Both the position numbers and the translations under genes were made by a program. From an uncultured Dysgonomonas sp. (lineage in GTDB: Bacteria; Bacteroidota; Bacteroidia; Bacteroidales; Dysgonomonadaceae), in NCBI RefSeq assembly GCF_934668725.1, contig NZ_CAKUOF010000013.1:55327-119326 (forward strand): 64,000 nucleotides of DNA. The letters are read 5' to 3'. Under the pieces are notes generated by a model, which saw only the letters and a program-made list of their open reading frames with translations, did not search any database and was not told the origin of the DNA. The number at the start of each line of letters is the position of its first letter. Within the stretch, counting starts at the first letter, position 1. Below, piece after piece: positions 27,623 to 36,537 of the stretch.

Positions 27623-28793
27623 ATTTATGACTTAAAATCGCGTTTTTTAAATGTGGCAACATAAGAAGAGCTATTAATGGAAATATGAATAAAATGCTCA
27701 CACTTTGCCATATGTAAGCAAATCCGTAATTCCCGTATAGCAGATTCTGGTTGATCTCAACAAAATGACGAACAGGAAACAAAAAAGAAAGATAGTATAT
27801 TATCGGATGCATAAAAGGTACCGGAAAAGTAACCCCTGAAAGAGTTGCTCCCAATGATCCGACCATAGATACTACACTTATAATGATTCCAATGGCCGGA
27901 AATAATGAGAAAAGGAATACTCCAAAAGCTTGAGTTGCAATAATAAAAAGAATTGTAGATAAATTCAATGGCAAAAATCCGCATGAGAAAGGAATATCCA
28001 TAACACCAAACATAATATAATTGGCAAATATTCCTATAATGCAGTATATAACAGTGTAAGGCAGAAGCTTACCTATTATAGCCGTGAACATATTCATATT
28101 TGCAGCTTCCAACCACTTGTCGGCTGTTCGGAATTTAATTTCGCTTCCAACAATATATACTGTTGTGAGTAAAATAAGAACCTGAAACAGAACAAAGAAA
28201 AACGGGTTTGTTAAGTAAATAGAGTAGTCCAAACTCGAATTATATAGAGGGTGGCTCTGCGTATTTACGGGAACCAGAAAGGTTGTGATCTGTTCTTCTC
28301 CCACTCCCAGTGCTACGGCTTCTGTAACAATAGGGCCTAAAGCTAATGTTTGAAGCAGTGACTCAAAAGCTCCATAGATTTCGGTACCTACACTTAACAA
28401 GGCATAGTGATAATAATATGCAAGAGTCGATTGACGACCAGCCATAACATCAGATTCAAATTTATGAGGTATAACTAGGTATCCGTAAATTTTTTTCTGC
28501 TGTGTTGCTTTTCGTGCCGACTCCATATCACTATAATACTCTGTAACTTTAAAAGTCGGTACGGTTGCTACTGTTCTGGATATATTTCGGGATGTTGCGG
28601 TTTGATCTAAATCGACAATACCTATTGGGATATTTTCCATCTGCCCTGTCCCGAAAATAGTAACCATAAAGAAAACAGTGAATAAGGGTAATATAACACA
28701 AACTCCTAAATATAGTCTGCGGGAAGTCATCCGTATTAATTCACGTTTTAATACCGAGTAAAAGGGGCTACTATTTTTAGAAATCTCATCCAT
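27606..28793 (-). CDS. ABC-2 type exporter permease, first copy
   Basis: 395-residue inner-membrane permease with the same layout as its neighbour: N-terminal helix (LYLGVCVILPLFTVFFMVTI), periplasmic domain (IPIGIVDLDQTATSRNISRT) and a five-helix membrane part ending with SGVTFPVPFMHPIIYYLSFL. The start lies 7 bp after the HlyD stop. Sequence divergence from the second permease suggests an old duplication. Likely exports a drug or lipid-like compound through the TolC partner. Confidence 0.85.
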   Translation of the reverse strand: MDEISKNSSPFYSVLKRELIRMTSRRLYLGVCVILPLFTVFFMVTIFGTGQMENIPIGIVDLDQTATSRNISRTVATVPTFKVTEYYSDMESARKATQQKKIYGYLVIPHKFESDVMAGRQSTLAYYYHYALLSVGTEIYGAFESLLQTLALGPIVTEAVALGVGEEQITTFLVPVNTQSHPLYNSSLDYSIYLTNPFFFVLFQVLILLTTVYIVGSEIKFRTADKWLEAANMNMFTAIIGKLLPYTVIYCIIGIFANYIMFGVMDIPFSCGFLPLNLSTILFIIATQAFGVFLFSLFPAIGIIISVVSMVGSLGATLSGVTFPVPFMHPIIYYLSFLFPVRHFVEINQNLLYGNYGFAYIWQSVSILFIFPLIALLMLPHLKNAILSHKYEDIE

Positions 28794-28800
28794 GTTTTAG

Positions 28801-29796
28801 TTATTTTATATCGTCAAGATTTACTAATACAGACATGCCCGGGCGTAGTCCTTCGACAGGCGATTCGGGTAATGCATGCAATTCGAAAGTAATCATGTCG
28901 TAGCTGCCTGTTTCTTTAGTTGATTTCCAAGTAGCGTAGCTACCAAGCGGGTTAATATAGTTGACAACGAATGTGATTCCTTTTTGATTTAAAGCAGGAA
29001 CATCTCCCTTGAATTTACCACCCATCTTAAAGTGATATAGCATATCTTCCCTTACATTTAATACAACGTGAGCATCACTTAATACAACAAGGGTCATGAT
29101 AGGCATTCCCTGTCCAATAAGTTCTCCTACTTTGGGGTAAATGGTTGAAATTTGACCATTATCAGGAGCAAGTAATACAGCATCTTTGAGAGTTGCACTC
29201 ACTTCATCCACAGTTCCTTTAGCAGCATCTATTAAAGAGCGTGCACTGGCTTTTTCTTGATGACGAGCACCGTCTAGTGCCATTTGATATTGTTGATAAG
29301 CTGCGCGTTCGGCTGCTACGGCAGCTTTGTATATTGCTTCACTTTCGTCTTTTCGTTGAGATGTTACAACACCTTCCTTATAAAGAATAGATATGCGGCT
29401 ATGTGTTGTAGTGGCTAATTCTAAATCCGATTTAGACTTATTCCAAAGTTGAAGAAACGATTCGATAACTTGTTTACGGTTTCCTTCGTCAACCATATTG
29501 TTTTGAGAAATAGCAATACTTTCCAGTGCATTGACTTGTGATAGTTTAGCAAATCCTTCCGGACAATAAATATGAACTAAAGTATCTCCTTTCATAACCT
29601 TTTGGCCTTCTTTCACCGAAAAAGACTCAATACGTCCCGGTAGTTTTCCGGAGATACGTACTTCAGTGGCTTCTACTTGCCCTTGCAATATAGTAGGCTT
29701 TTTTTCTAATAAAAAGATTCCTATAGTAGAAATAATAATGACAATCGTTAAGATTGCTATGAAGGCTATAATCAAATATTTTTTTTGCTTATCCAT
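28801..29796 (-). CDS. HlyD-family periplasmic adaptor of ABC exporter
   Basis: 331-residue membrane-fusion protein. One N-terminal helix (IIAFIAILTIVIIISTIGIFL) anchors it. A biotinyl-lipoyl half-domain (GQVEATEVRISGKLPGRIES, VKEGQKVMKGDTLVHI) is followed by a long alpha-hairpin (about 90-190), the second lipoyl half (VLLAPDNGQISTIYPKVGELI) and a beta-barrel. It bridges the ABC-2 permeases to the TolC-family channel encoded upstream. It resembles YhiI of the E. coli YhiI-RbbA-YhhJ system by memory. Confidence 0.88.
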   Translation of the reverse strand: MDKQKKYLIIAFIAILTIVIIISTIGIFLLEKKPTILQGQVEATEVRISGKLPGRIESFSVKEGQKVMKGDTLVHIYCPEGFAKLSQVNALESIAISQNNMVDEGNRKQVIESFLQLWNKSKSDLELATTTHSRISILYKEGVVTSQRKDESEAIYKAAVAAERAAYQQYQMALDGARHQEKASARSLIDAAKGTVDEVSATLKDAVLLAPDNGQISTIYPKVGELIGQGMPIMTLVVLSDAHVVLNVREDMLYHFKMGGKFKGDVPALNQKGITFVVNYINPLGSYATWKSTKETGSYDMITFELHALPESPVEGLRPGMSVLVNLDDIK

Positions 29797-29831
29797 AATT
29801 ATATTTTTTTCTTTTTAATAAAATCCGATAA

Positions 29832-31274
29832 TTAGCGATTGAAAATATATTGTTCAGTTTTTCCACTATTGAAGTACTGATCAAAAGATTGTGGAATACC
29901 ACAAACCGATAGTAAATTGATCAATGCAATATCATATTCATAATATGCCATTAATGACGCAATCTCAACTTTAGAGAGCATAACTTCTGCATCAACCACT
30001 TCGGTTGAGGTAGCCATACCTTCTTTAAAAGCGACTTTACGTATCCTTAATAATTCTTTACTCATTTCGATGGTTGTATTCAGGGTTGCTATATTATCTA
30101 ATGCGTTTTGAATCTGATTATAAAGCTTATCTACAGCAAGTTCATTATCATCTATTACTTTTTCGTTTTCTATATCCAGAATCTGTTGGGCAACTCTGGC
30201 TTGTTTTATTTTCTTTTCTCTATTAAGACCGTCAAAAATATTCCACGTAAATCCGGCTCCGATAAAAGTTCGTGGTAATAAATTACTTTCTATCCCATGA
30301 GCAAAGACAGTATGTTTACCGATTAAGGCAATTTCAGGAATATATGCGGCATTTGCTATTTTTAGTTGATTTTTGGCTATCTCTTTCTGTATTTTCATTT
30401 GTTTTGAGGCATAGCTGTTATCTTCTATTAGCCCTTTGAAATAAGCTAGAGATGGTATTGTATCATTTATAAAGAGGGAGGAAACGGGAGATATATTATC
30501 TTCCGTTTCCATTTTGATTAATACCTTAAACGATTTTTGAGTAATGTTTAAGTCTTTTCTGGCAGCTTCTAATTCTCGTTTAGATTCGTCCAGATTTACC
30601 TGAACGAACAATCGCTCTGCCTTATTTATCATTCCGTTCTCTTCTAATTTCAGTGCATTCTGATAATGCATACTTAACGATTCGTATGCCTTTTCTTTAA
30701 CATCGACTATTCTGTTTCCCAAACGTAAGGCGAAATAATTTTCAACCAGTAGTATCTGTACACCTGCGTCTATTTGCTCTTTATTTACTTTAGCGGCAGA
30801 AATCATCTGCTTGCTGATTTTGCCTGCATAAATCCGTTTACCTCCAGTATACAGTGGCAATGTCAGATTTGCATCAATTGTAGCAAGATTTTGTGGAGCT
30901 AAAGGCACGATAAGATTTTGACTTCCTATTTTATCCAATACTGATGTAATAAATTCTTCGCCGGGATAAATAGATTGAATATAATCTTTAACCGGATTTG
31001 TATATTCACTTAAAGACTGTTTGACCTCTATTTTGTTTGACATATGGATGTATGCTCCCGTTGCAGTAATTGTAGGAAGCCAGAATGAATTTATTCTTTG
31101 ATGTTCGTACTTTGCCCATTCAATTTCTTTATTTGCAATTTTGAGACTTTTGTTTCTGTTATGTGCCAATTGCATAGATTGCTCAAGAGTGAGTTCAACC
31201 TTTGTGTTTTGAGCCAAAAGAATATTGGAACAAAGAAGAAATGTTATGCTGCCGCTTATTAAATATTTGAGCAT
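29832..31274 (-). CDS. TolC-family outer-membrane efflux channel
   Basis: 480-residue protein with a signal peptide (about 1-21). Two OEP repeats of long coiled helices are visible, with VELTLEQSMQLAHNRNKSL at the start and TLPLYTGGKRIYAGKISKQ and FTWNIFDGLNREKKIKQA as the paired strand-helix signatures. It is the first gene of the tolC-hlyD-permease-permease operon on the minus strand. Substrate is unknown. Confidence 0.9.
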   Translation of the reverse strand: MLKYLISGSITFLLCSNILLAQNTKVELTLEQSMQLAHNRNKSLKIANKEIEWAKYEHQRINSFWLPTITATGAYIHMSNKIEVKQSLSEYTNPVKDYIQSIYPGEEFITSVLDKIGSQNLIVPLAPQNLATIDANLTLPLYTGGKRIYAGKISKQMISAAKVNKEQIDAGVQILLVENYFALRLGNRIVDVKEKAYESLSMHYQNALKLEENGMINKAERLFVQVNLDESKRELEAARKDLNITQKSFKVLIKMETEDNISPVSSLFINDTIPSLAYFKGLIEDNSYASKQMKIQKEIAKNQLKIANAAYIPEIALIGKHTVFAHGIESNLLPRTFIGAGFTWNIFDGLNREKKIKQARVAQQILDIENEKVIDDNELAVDKLYNQIQNALDNIATLNTTIEMSKELLRIRKVAFKEGMATSTEVVDAEVMLSKVEIASLMAYYEYDIALINLLSVCGIPQSFDQYFNSGKTEQYIFNR

Positions 31275-31444
31275 ATTATTGGGATTATGATTTTGGGATT
31301 TTATTTAAATCGATTAATACTTCATATATATTTACTGTCCGTGCAGGTATAACACACACATGTATAGTTATAGCTTTAAAATAGGGCATTAAATATTTAT
31401 TCTGTTATTTGATTCTTGAAATATTGAGAAACTTCCAATGCGAT

Positions 31445-32425
31445 TTAATCCTGTACGCCTACAAATTTAAAAGGTTGTGCCGGCTTAAAGTCTTTAGCTG
31501 CATTACCGCTATATGTCTCATCATTGGCGATAGACAGCTTTAGCACAGGAGCCCCTTGTTCCAGGTTCATGTCCTGAAGTCTCACCCAAAAAGTATTCGG
31601 AGTCATACTCGATTCAAAGAAGTAAATCAGGTTTTTACTGTCCGATACGGTTCTCCATTGTGTTGAAGAAATTTCGGGATTTTCGGGAGTAGATATACCG
31701 TGAGGAACAGAAGCATTACGAATCACACTGAATACACTGGCAATAGCTATTTTTTGATCGTCTGTTTTAGGAATAGCGTCAATATAGAAACTGGCGCGGG
31801 CAAAGCGATCTGCCGGACGGTTTGTTCCCGGAAGGAATGTCAAGCCGCCGATGGATTTCCAGTAATCATTCAAAGCCAGTTGCTTGTCATATGTCGGAGA
31901 GTTGGTCATTACTTTGTAGTCTTTATTATGATGCACAGTTAGTTTTCCACCAACATATTCAAAAATAGCATTATCCCCTGTAGCGTCTGAAATAGCTAAG
32001 TGCAGGGTTGCCATTCTCGATCCGTCAGGCATCTCATCTGACACTACCTGAAAGGTGCCTTCTTCTACAAAAGATACCGCCTCGTTTACAGTGGCAAAGT
32101 TATCCAGCATATATTGTACCCAGGCAGCAATAGTCAGTCCCGGTTTACTCTTATCCCTGACCGGATATTCCGATTCGGGTAGCCAAAGCAGGTTGGCTAC
32201 CAGCCCTTTTTCATTCATACCGTCGGTACTGGCTATTTCAAAAGCGGAGGTAACTACACTGCCATACTTCGATGTCCATTTCAAAGAGTTTTCACCTGTT
32301 CTTCCATCCCTTTGCATTCCTTTTGGAAATATCCAGATATTACTGTATAATTCGGTTTTCCAATCCATGGTACGACCTGTTGCTATCATTCCATTTGTTC
32401 CTGTATAAACTACTCTTGTACACAT
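31445..32425 (-). CDS. Choloylglycine hydrolase family protein, cytoplasmic form (bile-salt-hydrolase-like)
   Basis: Ntn-hydrolase of 326 residues that starts directly at MCTRVVYTG. Removing Met1 exposes Cys2, the N-terminal nucleophile, so no signal peptide is used. Other active-site positions are present: Arg18 and Asp21 in GRTMDWK, Asn175 in MTNSPTY and Arg207/Arg210 in DRFARAS. It resembles the Bacteroides BT2086-type bile salt hydrolase from memory; penicillin V acylase or another linear amidase is the alternative. It is nearly identical to the gene at 35254, in opposite orientation, and has a 49-bp operator upstream shared with that gene and with mfa1. Confidence 0.88.
   Translation of the reverse strand: MCTRVVYTGTNGMIATGRTMDWKTELYSNIWIFPKGMQRDGRTGENSLKWTSKYGSVVTSAFEIASTDGMNEKGLVANLLWLPESEYPVRDKSKPGLTIAAWVQYMLDNFATVNEAVSFVEEGTFQVVSDEMPDGSRMATLHLAISDATGDNAIFEYVGGKLTVHHNKDYKVMTNSPTYDKQLALNDYWKSIGGLTFLPGTNRPADRFARASFYIDAIPKTDDQKIAIASVFSVIRNASVPHGISTPENPEISSTQWRTVSDSKNLIYFFESSMTPNTFWVRLQDMNLEQGAPVLKLSIANDETYSGNAAKDFKPAQPFKFVGVQD
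31944..32278 (-). repeat. 335-bp perfect inverted repeat, arm 1
   Basis: This segment of the first hydrolase gene is base-for-base identical, in inverted orientation, to 35464-35798 in the second. Sequence on both sides is similar but diverged, including at synonymous sites, so the perfect block stands out as a recent exchange tract. Confidence 0.9.
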
Positions 32426-32851
32426 AATTTTTTTTATTTAATGTTATAATTCTAGACTCTTTTATAAACTCATTTATATAGTATTTGTTCAATCTTTTTT
32501 AAACTAATTTGATTTTTGTTGCTTTTATTCTAATAAAGCGCTTCTGAACGTTGTTTTTTTTCGATTTGTTGGCACAAAAGTAGATAGATTGATTTGGAAA
32601 CAAATAAGAAAAACTATTAGAAAGTTATTAAAATCCGTTAGGCTATTTTTAATGATTTTCTAATAGTTTCTAGCCTTCTAAATTAAGATTTCGTCGAATA
32701 TTTTTGTAATTTAAATTTAGGGTTTAAATAGATTCTTTCTTTAGTAATAACGGAATAAACTATTTTTTTTTATTAAAGACTTTTTTATGTTGCTATTCAT
32801 TGAAGAGGTGCTGTTAAAAAATAAAAGGTAATATCTACTATAAATGAGGTT
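32426..32851. other. 426-bp AT-rich intergenic region
   Basis: Holds the promoter and four-part operator of the first hydrolase gene (32575-32664). The rest, out to the kinase stop at 32852, is AT-rich with no gene or clear terminator that I can support. A further TTCTAG and TTCTAAA on the plus strand (about 32667-32680) continue the operator motif. Confidence 0.5.
32575..32664 (-). promoter_or_regulatory. Promoter and 49-bp four-part operator of hydrolase gene 1
   Basis: On the minus strand the operator (32616-32664) reads ATTAGAA-N4-ATTAAAA-N13-TTTTAAT-N4-TTCTAAT. Exactly 33 bp downstream is the -7 element TACTTTTG (32575-32582), with a -33 TTTG at 32601-32604 and an 18-bp spacer. The predicted leader is about 140 nt. 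The same layout occurs at 35065 and 41771. Confidence 0.75.
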
Positions 32852-34183
32852 TTAGCTTAATTCTATATGAAAAGTAGTACCTTTTCCAACAACAGATGTG
32901 AGAGAAATATTCCCTTTGTGCAGAGTTATCACCCTTTTTACCAAAGCTAATCCGATACCATTTCCTTGAGCAAAATTTTTGTTACTGCCTCTGTAGAATG
33001 GGGTGAAGAGATGGTCTATTTCACTTTCGGAAATACCAATTCCGCTATCCGAAAATTGTAATATTATTTTCTTGTTTTTGGTTGTAATTTCTACTTTAGA
33101 AGTTTTATTCTCCGAATATTTACAATTGTTTTCCATCAAGTTTGCAAAAGCCATTCTTAGTAAATACTCGTTGCCTTTAATTGTAAGCCCAGATTCTTCA
33201 TTAATTTCCTGATTAAAGATTAATTCAATATTATATTTTTTATTTCCTTTCAGAACTAACTCTCTTGCATCCAAAAGTATTTCATCTACTCGAACTATAC
33301 TCATCGATATCTTGCTTTCGTCATAGCTGGCCTTTGCAAGATCTAGCAAGCCATTTAAAAATATAATAACCTTATTAGTGTCTTGGCGCGAATTTATTAG
33401 CGTCTGCTTATATTCATCTAATGTACGGTCCTTTAGTAAAGCTAGATCTATTTCTCCAATCAGTATGGCTAAAGGGGTTTGCAGTTCGTGAGATACATTA
33501 CTGACAAACATTTTTTGTGACTCAAAAGATGTCTCAATAATATCAAGTGCTTTATTAAAAGAAGCAGCCAGCTCTCCAAACTCATCACTCTCGTTATACC
33601 CAACGAGACGCAAATGGAGGTTGTTTGCGGTAATATCTTTCATTTTGTTTGATATGTTCGCAACGGGCTTTAATACCGATTTTGCTAAAAAATATCCTAA
33701 AATACAAGCTGATAAAAGCGAAACAAAACTTAATATCAAAAGATAAATAGCAAGTTTATTCATTTTTGCATATCCATAACTATCGTATGCTGATGTAATT
33801 ATGATATAGTCGTTATCTTGGTAAGAAAATATAAAGCCAATGGTTTGATATTTACCTTGATTTTCTTTAATATCTTCTTTTTCAAGACGTATATTTTCTA
33901 GAAATTCATGAGAATGTGGTTTTATATTAGAGTTTTCTGCATCGCTATAGAGTAGATTGTAGTTTTCATCATAAATCCAAACATCTATTTTGTTTATTTC
34001 TTCATTAGAAGATTTTGTCTTAAAATAAAGTTTGGCTCTTGATATTCCCTCCTTCTTTAAATCAACATAGAACTCCGCTTTCCTGACTTGAGTAGATATT
34101 ATGTAGTTTAGAGCTACAAAAATGAGCATTACAGCTGTTATAACAACTGTAATTCGAAGTGCTATTTTAGTCCGGATTTTCAT
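32852..34183 (-). CDS. Sensor histidine kinase
   Basis: 443-residue membrane kinase with helices at about 10-30 and 143-165 flanking a periplasmic sensor domain of roughly 110 residues, then HAMP (about 166-220). The H-box FVSNVSHELQTPLAI has phospho-acceptor His232; NLMENNCKYSEN is the N-box and DSGIGISESEIDHLF with GNGIGLALVKRV the G-boxes. It overlaps its regulator by ATGA (34180-34183). The signal is unknown; position between two bile-salt-hydrolase-like genes makes bile acids or another amide a natural guess. Confidence 0.93.
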   Translation of the reverse strand: MKIRTKIALRITVVITAVMLIFVALNYIISTQVRKAEFYVDLKKEGISRAKLYFKTKSSNEEINKIDVWIYDENYNLLYSDAENSNIKPHSHEFLENIRLEKEDIKENQGKYQTIGFIFSYQDNDYIIITSAYDSYGYAKMNKLAIYLLILSFVSLLSACILGYFLAKSVLKPVANISNKMKDITANNLHLRLVGYNESDEFGELAASFNKALDIIETSFESQKMFVSNVSHELQTPLAILIGEIDLALLKDRTLDEYKQTLINSRQDTNKVIIFLNGLLDLAKASYDESKISMSIVRVDEILLDARELVLKGNKKYNIELIFNQEINEESGLTIKGNEYLLRMAFANLMENNCKYSENKTSKVEITTKNKKIILQFSDSGIGISESEIDHLFTPFYRGSNKNFAQGNGIGLALVKRVITLHKGNISLTSVVGKGTTFHIELS

Positions 34184-34869
34184 TCCTCTTGTTTTAAAAT
34201 AAAACCTAATCCTTGACGGGTATGTATTAACTTTTTATCAAAACCTTTATCTATTTTAGATCTTAGATAATTGATATATACATCAATAAAATTTGTTCCT
34301 GTATTAAAGTGAGTATCCCATACCTTTTCTGCAATTTCTGTACGACTTAATATCCTTTCGGCATTCATCATCATATATCTTAGAAGATTAAATTCTTTAG
34401 GTGTGAGTTTCATTTCTCTCCCATCCCTAAATACTGTTTTAGTATCTATATCCAGTTTAATATCGGCATATTCTAAATGTTCGGCTTCAGTTGTGTTATC
34501 GTTAGTACCCTTTCTTTTTAACAATATGTTTACACGAGCATTTAATTCTCTTAAATCAAATGGCTTTACCATGTAGTCGTCTGCCCCTGCGTCAAAACCA
34601 TCTAATTTATCATCGGTGGCTCCCAATGCTGTAAGCATGATAATAGGTACATGAGGTTGCACTTTGCGTATTTCTTTACATAATTCAAATCCATTAAGAT
34701 TTGGAAGGATTATATCTGTAATAATCAAATCATAAGCATGTGAATTGACCAGACGTCGCCCCATTTCACCATCAAAAGCCAAAGTCACAAAATAACCAAA
34801 CTCTTCCAGTCCTTTTTGGAGAAGCTCGGCTATACGTTGTTCGTCCTCTACTACCAGTATTTTTTTCAT
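34180..34869 (-). CDS. OmpR-family response regulator
   Basis: 229 residues: receiver domain 1-120 with acidic pocket EDE and phospho-acceptor Asp52 (DLIITDIILPNLNG), Lys in MVKPFD, then a winged-helix DNA-binding domain (about 135-229, MKLTPKEFNLLRYMM, NFIDVYINYLRSKID, HTRQGLGFIL). OmpR-type regulators bind direct repeats about 10-11 bp apart, the period of the TTCTAAT repeats found in front of both flanking hydrolase genes and of mfa1, which makes it the leading candidate for that operator. Confidence 0.93.
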   Translation of the reverse strand: MKKILVVEDEQRIAELLQKGLEEFGYFVTLAFDGEMGRRLVNSHAYDLIITDIILPNLNGFELCKEIRKVQPHVPIIMLTALGATDDKLDGFDAGADDYMVKPFDLRELNARVNILLKRKGTNDNTTEAEHLEYADIKLDIDTKTVFRDGREMKLTPKEFNLLRYMMMNAERILSRTEIAEKVWDTHFNTGTNFIDVYINYLRSKIDKGFDKKLIHTRQGLGFILKQEE

Positions 34870-35253
34870 AAATCAATAATTATTATTATTAATAACAACA
34901 TTTGTTTTTTTAAGTTCGTTTTTCTTAAACTTCTTATGCAGCCTTTTGTACAAACAGGTTTTTATAAAGCAGAGATACATTATATAATCTGTTTTATATA
35001 ATTCTATAGCTTTGTTATAAATAGATGTGCGTTACAGCGACTTTAAGTGGCTTTCTATGCCGATATTAGAAATGTATTAGAGGCAAAAGGTTGAATTCTA
35101 ATGACTTTCTAATTGATTCTTTTCTTTACTTTCATATTGATGTATCTACTTTTGTACTACAAATTTATATAATATTCGATTGAATAGAATTATTAAGACT
35201 AAAGTCTATCTGCAAATAAGATAAAACATGATAGATTATTGAAATAATAAATT
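34870..35253. other. 384-bp divergent intergenic region between regulator and hydrolase gene 2
   Basis: Contains the second copy of the four-part operator and promoter (35065-35154). The left half of the operator faces the response-regulator gene, but I find no TAnnTTTG at the matching distance on the minus strand. No additional gene is supported. Confidence 0.5.
35065..35154 (+). promoter_or_regulatory. Promoter and 49-bp four-part operator of hydrolase gene 2
   Basis: The operator (35065-35113) reads ATTAGAA-N4-ATTAGAG-N13-TTCTAAT-N4-TTCTAAT. The -7 element TACTTTTG (35147-35154) begins exactly 33 bp later. The -33 position holds only TTTA (35125-35128), consistent with activator dependence. 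Confidence 0.75.
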
Positions 35254-36297
35254 ATGAAAAAAGTATTTATATTCTTATGCACCTTAGCCACAATAAGTTT
35301 AGCATCAAAAGTAGAAGCATGTACAAGAGTGGTTTATACGGGAACTGAAGGAGGGGTTGTAACAGGTCGTACCATGGATTGGAAAACCGAATTATACAGT
35401 AATATCTGGGTATTTCCAAAAGGAATGGAAAGAAACGGCGAAACAGGTCAGAATTCCTTGAAGTGGACATCGAAGTATGGCAGTGTAGTTACCTCCGCTT
35501 TTGAAATAGCCAGTACCGACGGTATGAATGAAAAAGGGCTGGTAGCCAACCTGCTTTGGCTACCCGAATCGGAATATCCGGTCAGGGATAAGAGTAAACC
35601 GGGACTGACTATTGCTGCCTGGGTACAATATATGCTGGATAACTTTGCCACTGTAAACGAGGCGGTATCTTTTGTAGAAGAAGGCACCTTTCAGGTAGTG
35701 TCAGATGAGATGCCTGACGGATCGAGAATGGCAACCCTGCACTTAGCTATTTCAGACGCTACAGGGGATAATGCTATTTTTGAATATGTTGGTGGAAAGT
35801 TGAATATCTATCATAGCAAGGATTATAAGGTAATGACCAACTCTCCGACATATGAGAAGCAACTGGCTTTGGACGATTACTGGAAATCCATCGGCGGCTT
35901 GACATTCCTTCCGGGAACGAACCGTGCAGCAGATCGCTTTGCCCGCGCCAGTTTTTACATCAATGCTATTCCTAAAACAGACGATCAAAAGATAGCTATT
36001 GCCAGTGTATTCAGTGTGATTCGTAATGTGTCTGTCCCTTATGGTATATCTACACCGGAGAGTCCTGAAATTTCTTCTACACAATGGAGAACCGTATCGG
36101 ACAGCAAAAACCTGATTTACTTCTTTGAATCAACTCTGACTCCGAATACTTTTTGGATAAATCTTCAGGATATGAACCTGGAACAAGGGGCTCCTGTGCT
36201 AAAGCTGTCTATCGCCAATGATGAGACATATAGCGGTAATGCAGCTAAAGACTTTAAGCCGGCACAACCTTTTAAATTTTTGGGTGTACAGGATTGA
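35254..36297 (+). CDS. Choloylglycine hydrolase family protein, exported form (bile-salt-hydrolase-like)
   Basis: 347 residues. Residues 1-22 form a signal peptide ending KVEA, and cleavage before Cys23 would generate the N-terminal nucleophile directly (CTRVVYTG). The active-site residues seen in the cytoplasmic paralog are all kept (GRTMDWK, MTNSPTY, DRFARAS). The mature sequence is nearly identical to the gene at 31445, with a 335-bp block without any base change. Likely periplasmic or surface deconjugation of amidated substrates such as bile salts. A hairpin follows the stop. Confidence 0.9.
   Translation: MKKVFIFLCTLATISLASKVEACTRVVYTGTEGGVVTGRTMDWKTELYSNIWVFPKGMERNGETGQNSLKWTSKYGSVVTSAFEIASTDGMNEKGLVANLLWLPESEYPVRDKSKPGLTIAAWVQYMLDNFATVNEAVSFVEEGTFQVVSDEMPDGSRMATLHLAISDATGDNAIFEYVGGKLNIYHSKDYKVMTNSPTYEKQLALDDYWKSIGGLTFLPGTNRAADRFARASFYINAIPKTDDQKIAIASVFSVIRNVSVPYGISTPESPEISSTQWRTVSDSKNLIYFFESTLTPNTFWINLQDMNLEQGAPVLKLSIANDETYSGNAAKDFKPAQPFKFLGVQD
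35464..35798 (+). repeat. 335-bp perfect inverted repeat, arm 2
   Basis: Inverted partner of 31944-32278. The arms flank about 3.2 kb containing the histidine kinase and response regulator, so recombination between them would invert that segment and exchange gene 5' ends. Confidence 0.9.
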
Positions 36298-36311
36298 TGG
36301 ATAAAAAAGAT

Positions 36312-36342
36312 GAAAAGTCTATTTTTTTCAGATGGACTTTTC
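36312..36342 (+). terminator. Terminator after hydrolase gene 2
   Basis: GAAAAGTCTAT (36312-36322) pairs with ATGGACTTTTC (36332-36342) with one T-G wobble, followed by AATTCTTTT. It lies 14 bp past the stop codon. Confidence 0.65.
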
Positions 36343-36537
36343 AATTCTTTTGAAACTTCTTCATTAAAAGTAATATATCTCTATCTCCTTAAGAGAATTA
36401 TATAAGTACTTATTCTAAAACAAATATGTTCTATATGCCGGTTTTTTCTGGCATACTACTGTAAAGATTTTTTCTCTTCAGAAAAAGTCATGGGTGTCTC
36501 ATTGTTTTTTATAACAACGATTGAAAAAAATAACGTC

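Noticed and set aside
34870..35071. Autoregulatory promoter of the response regulator from the left operator half
   Set aside because: No TAnnTTTG occurs 33 bp away on the minus strand; autoregulation remains possible but is not shown.
35448..35687. Antisense ORF repeated in both hydrolase genes (also 32055-32408)
   Set aside because: It appears in both places only because the sense sequences are identical; the product has no family features.
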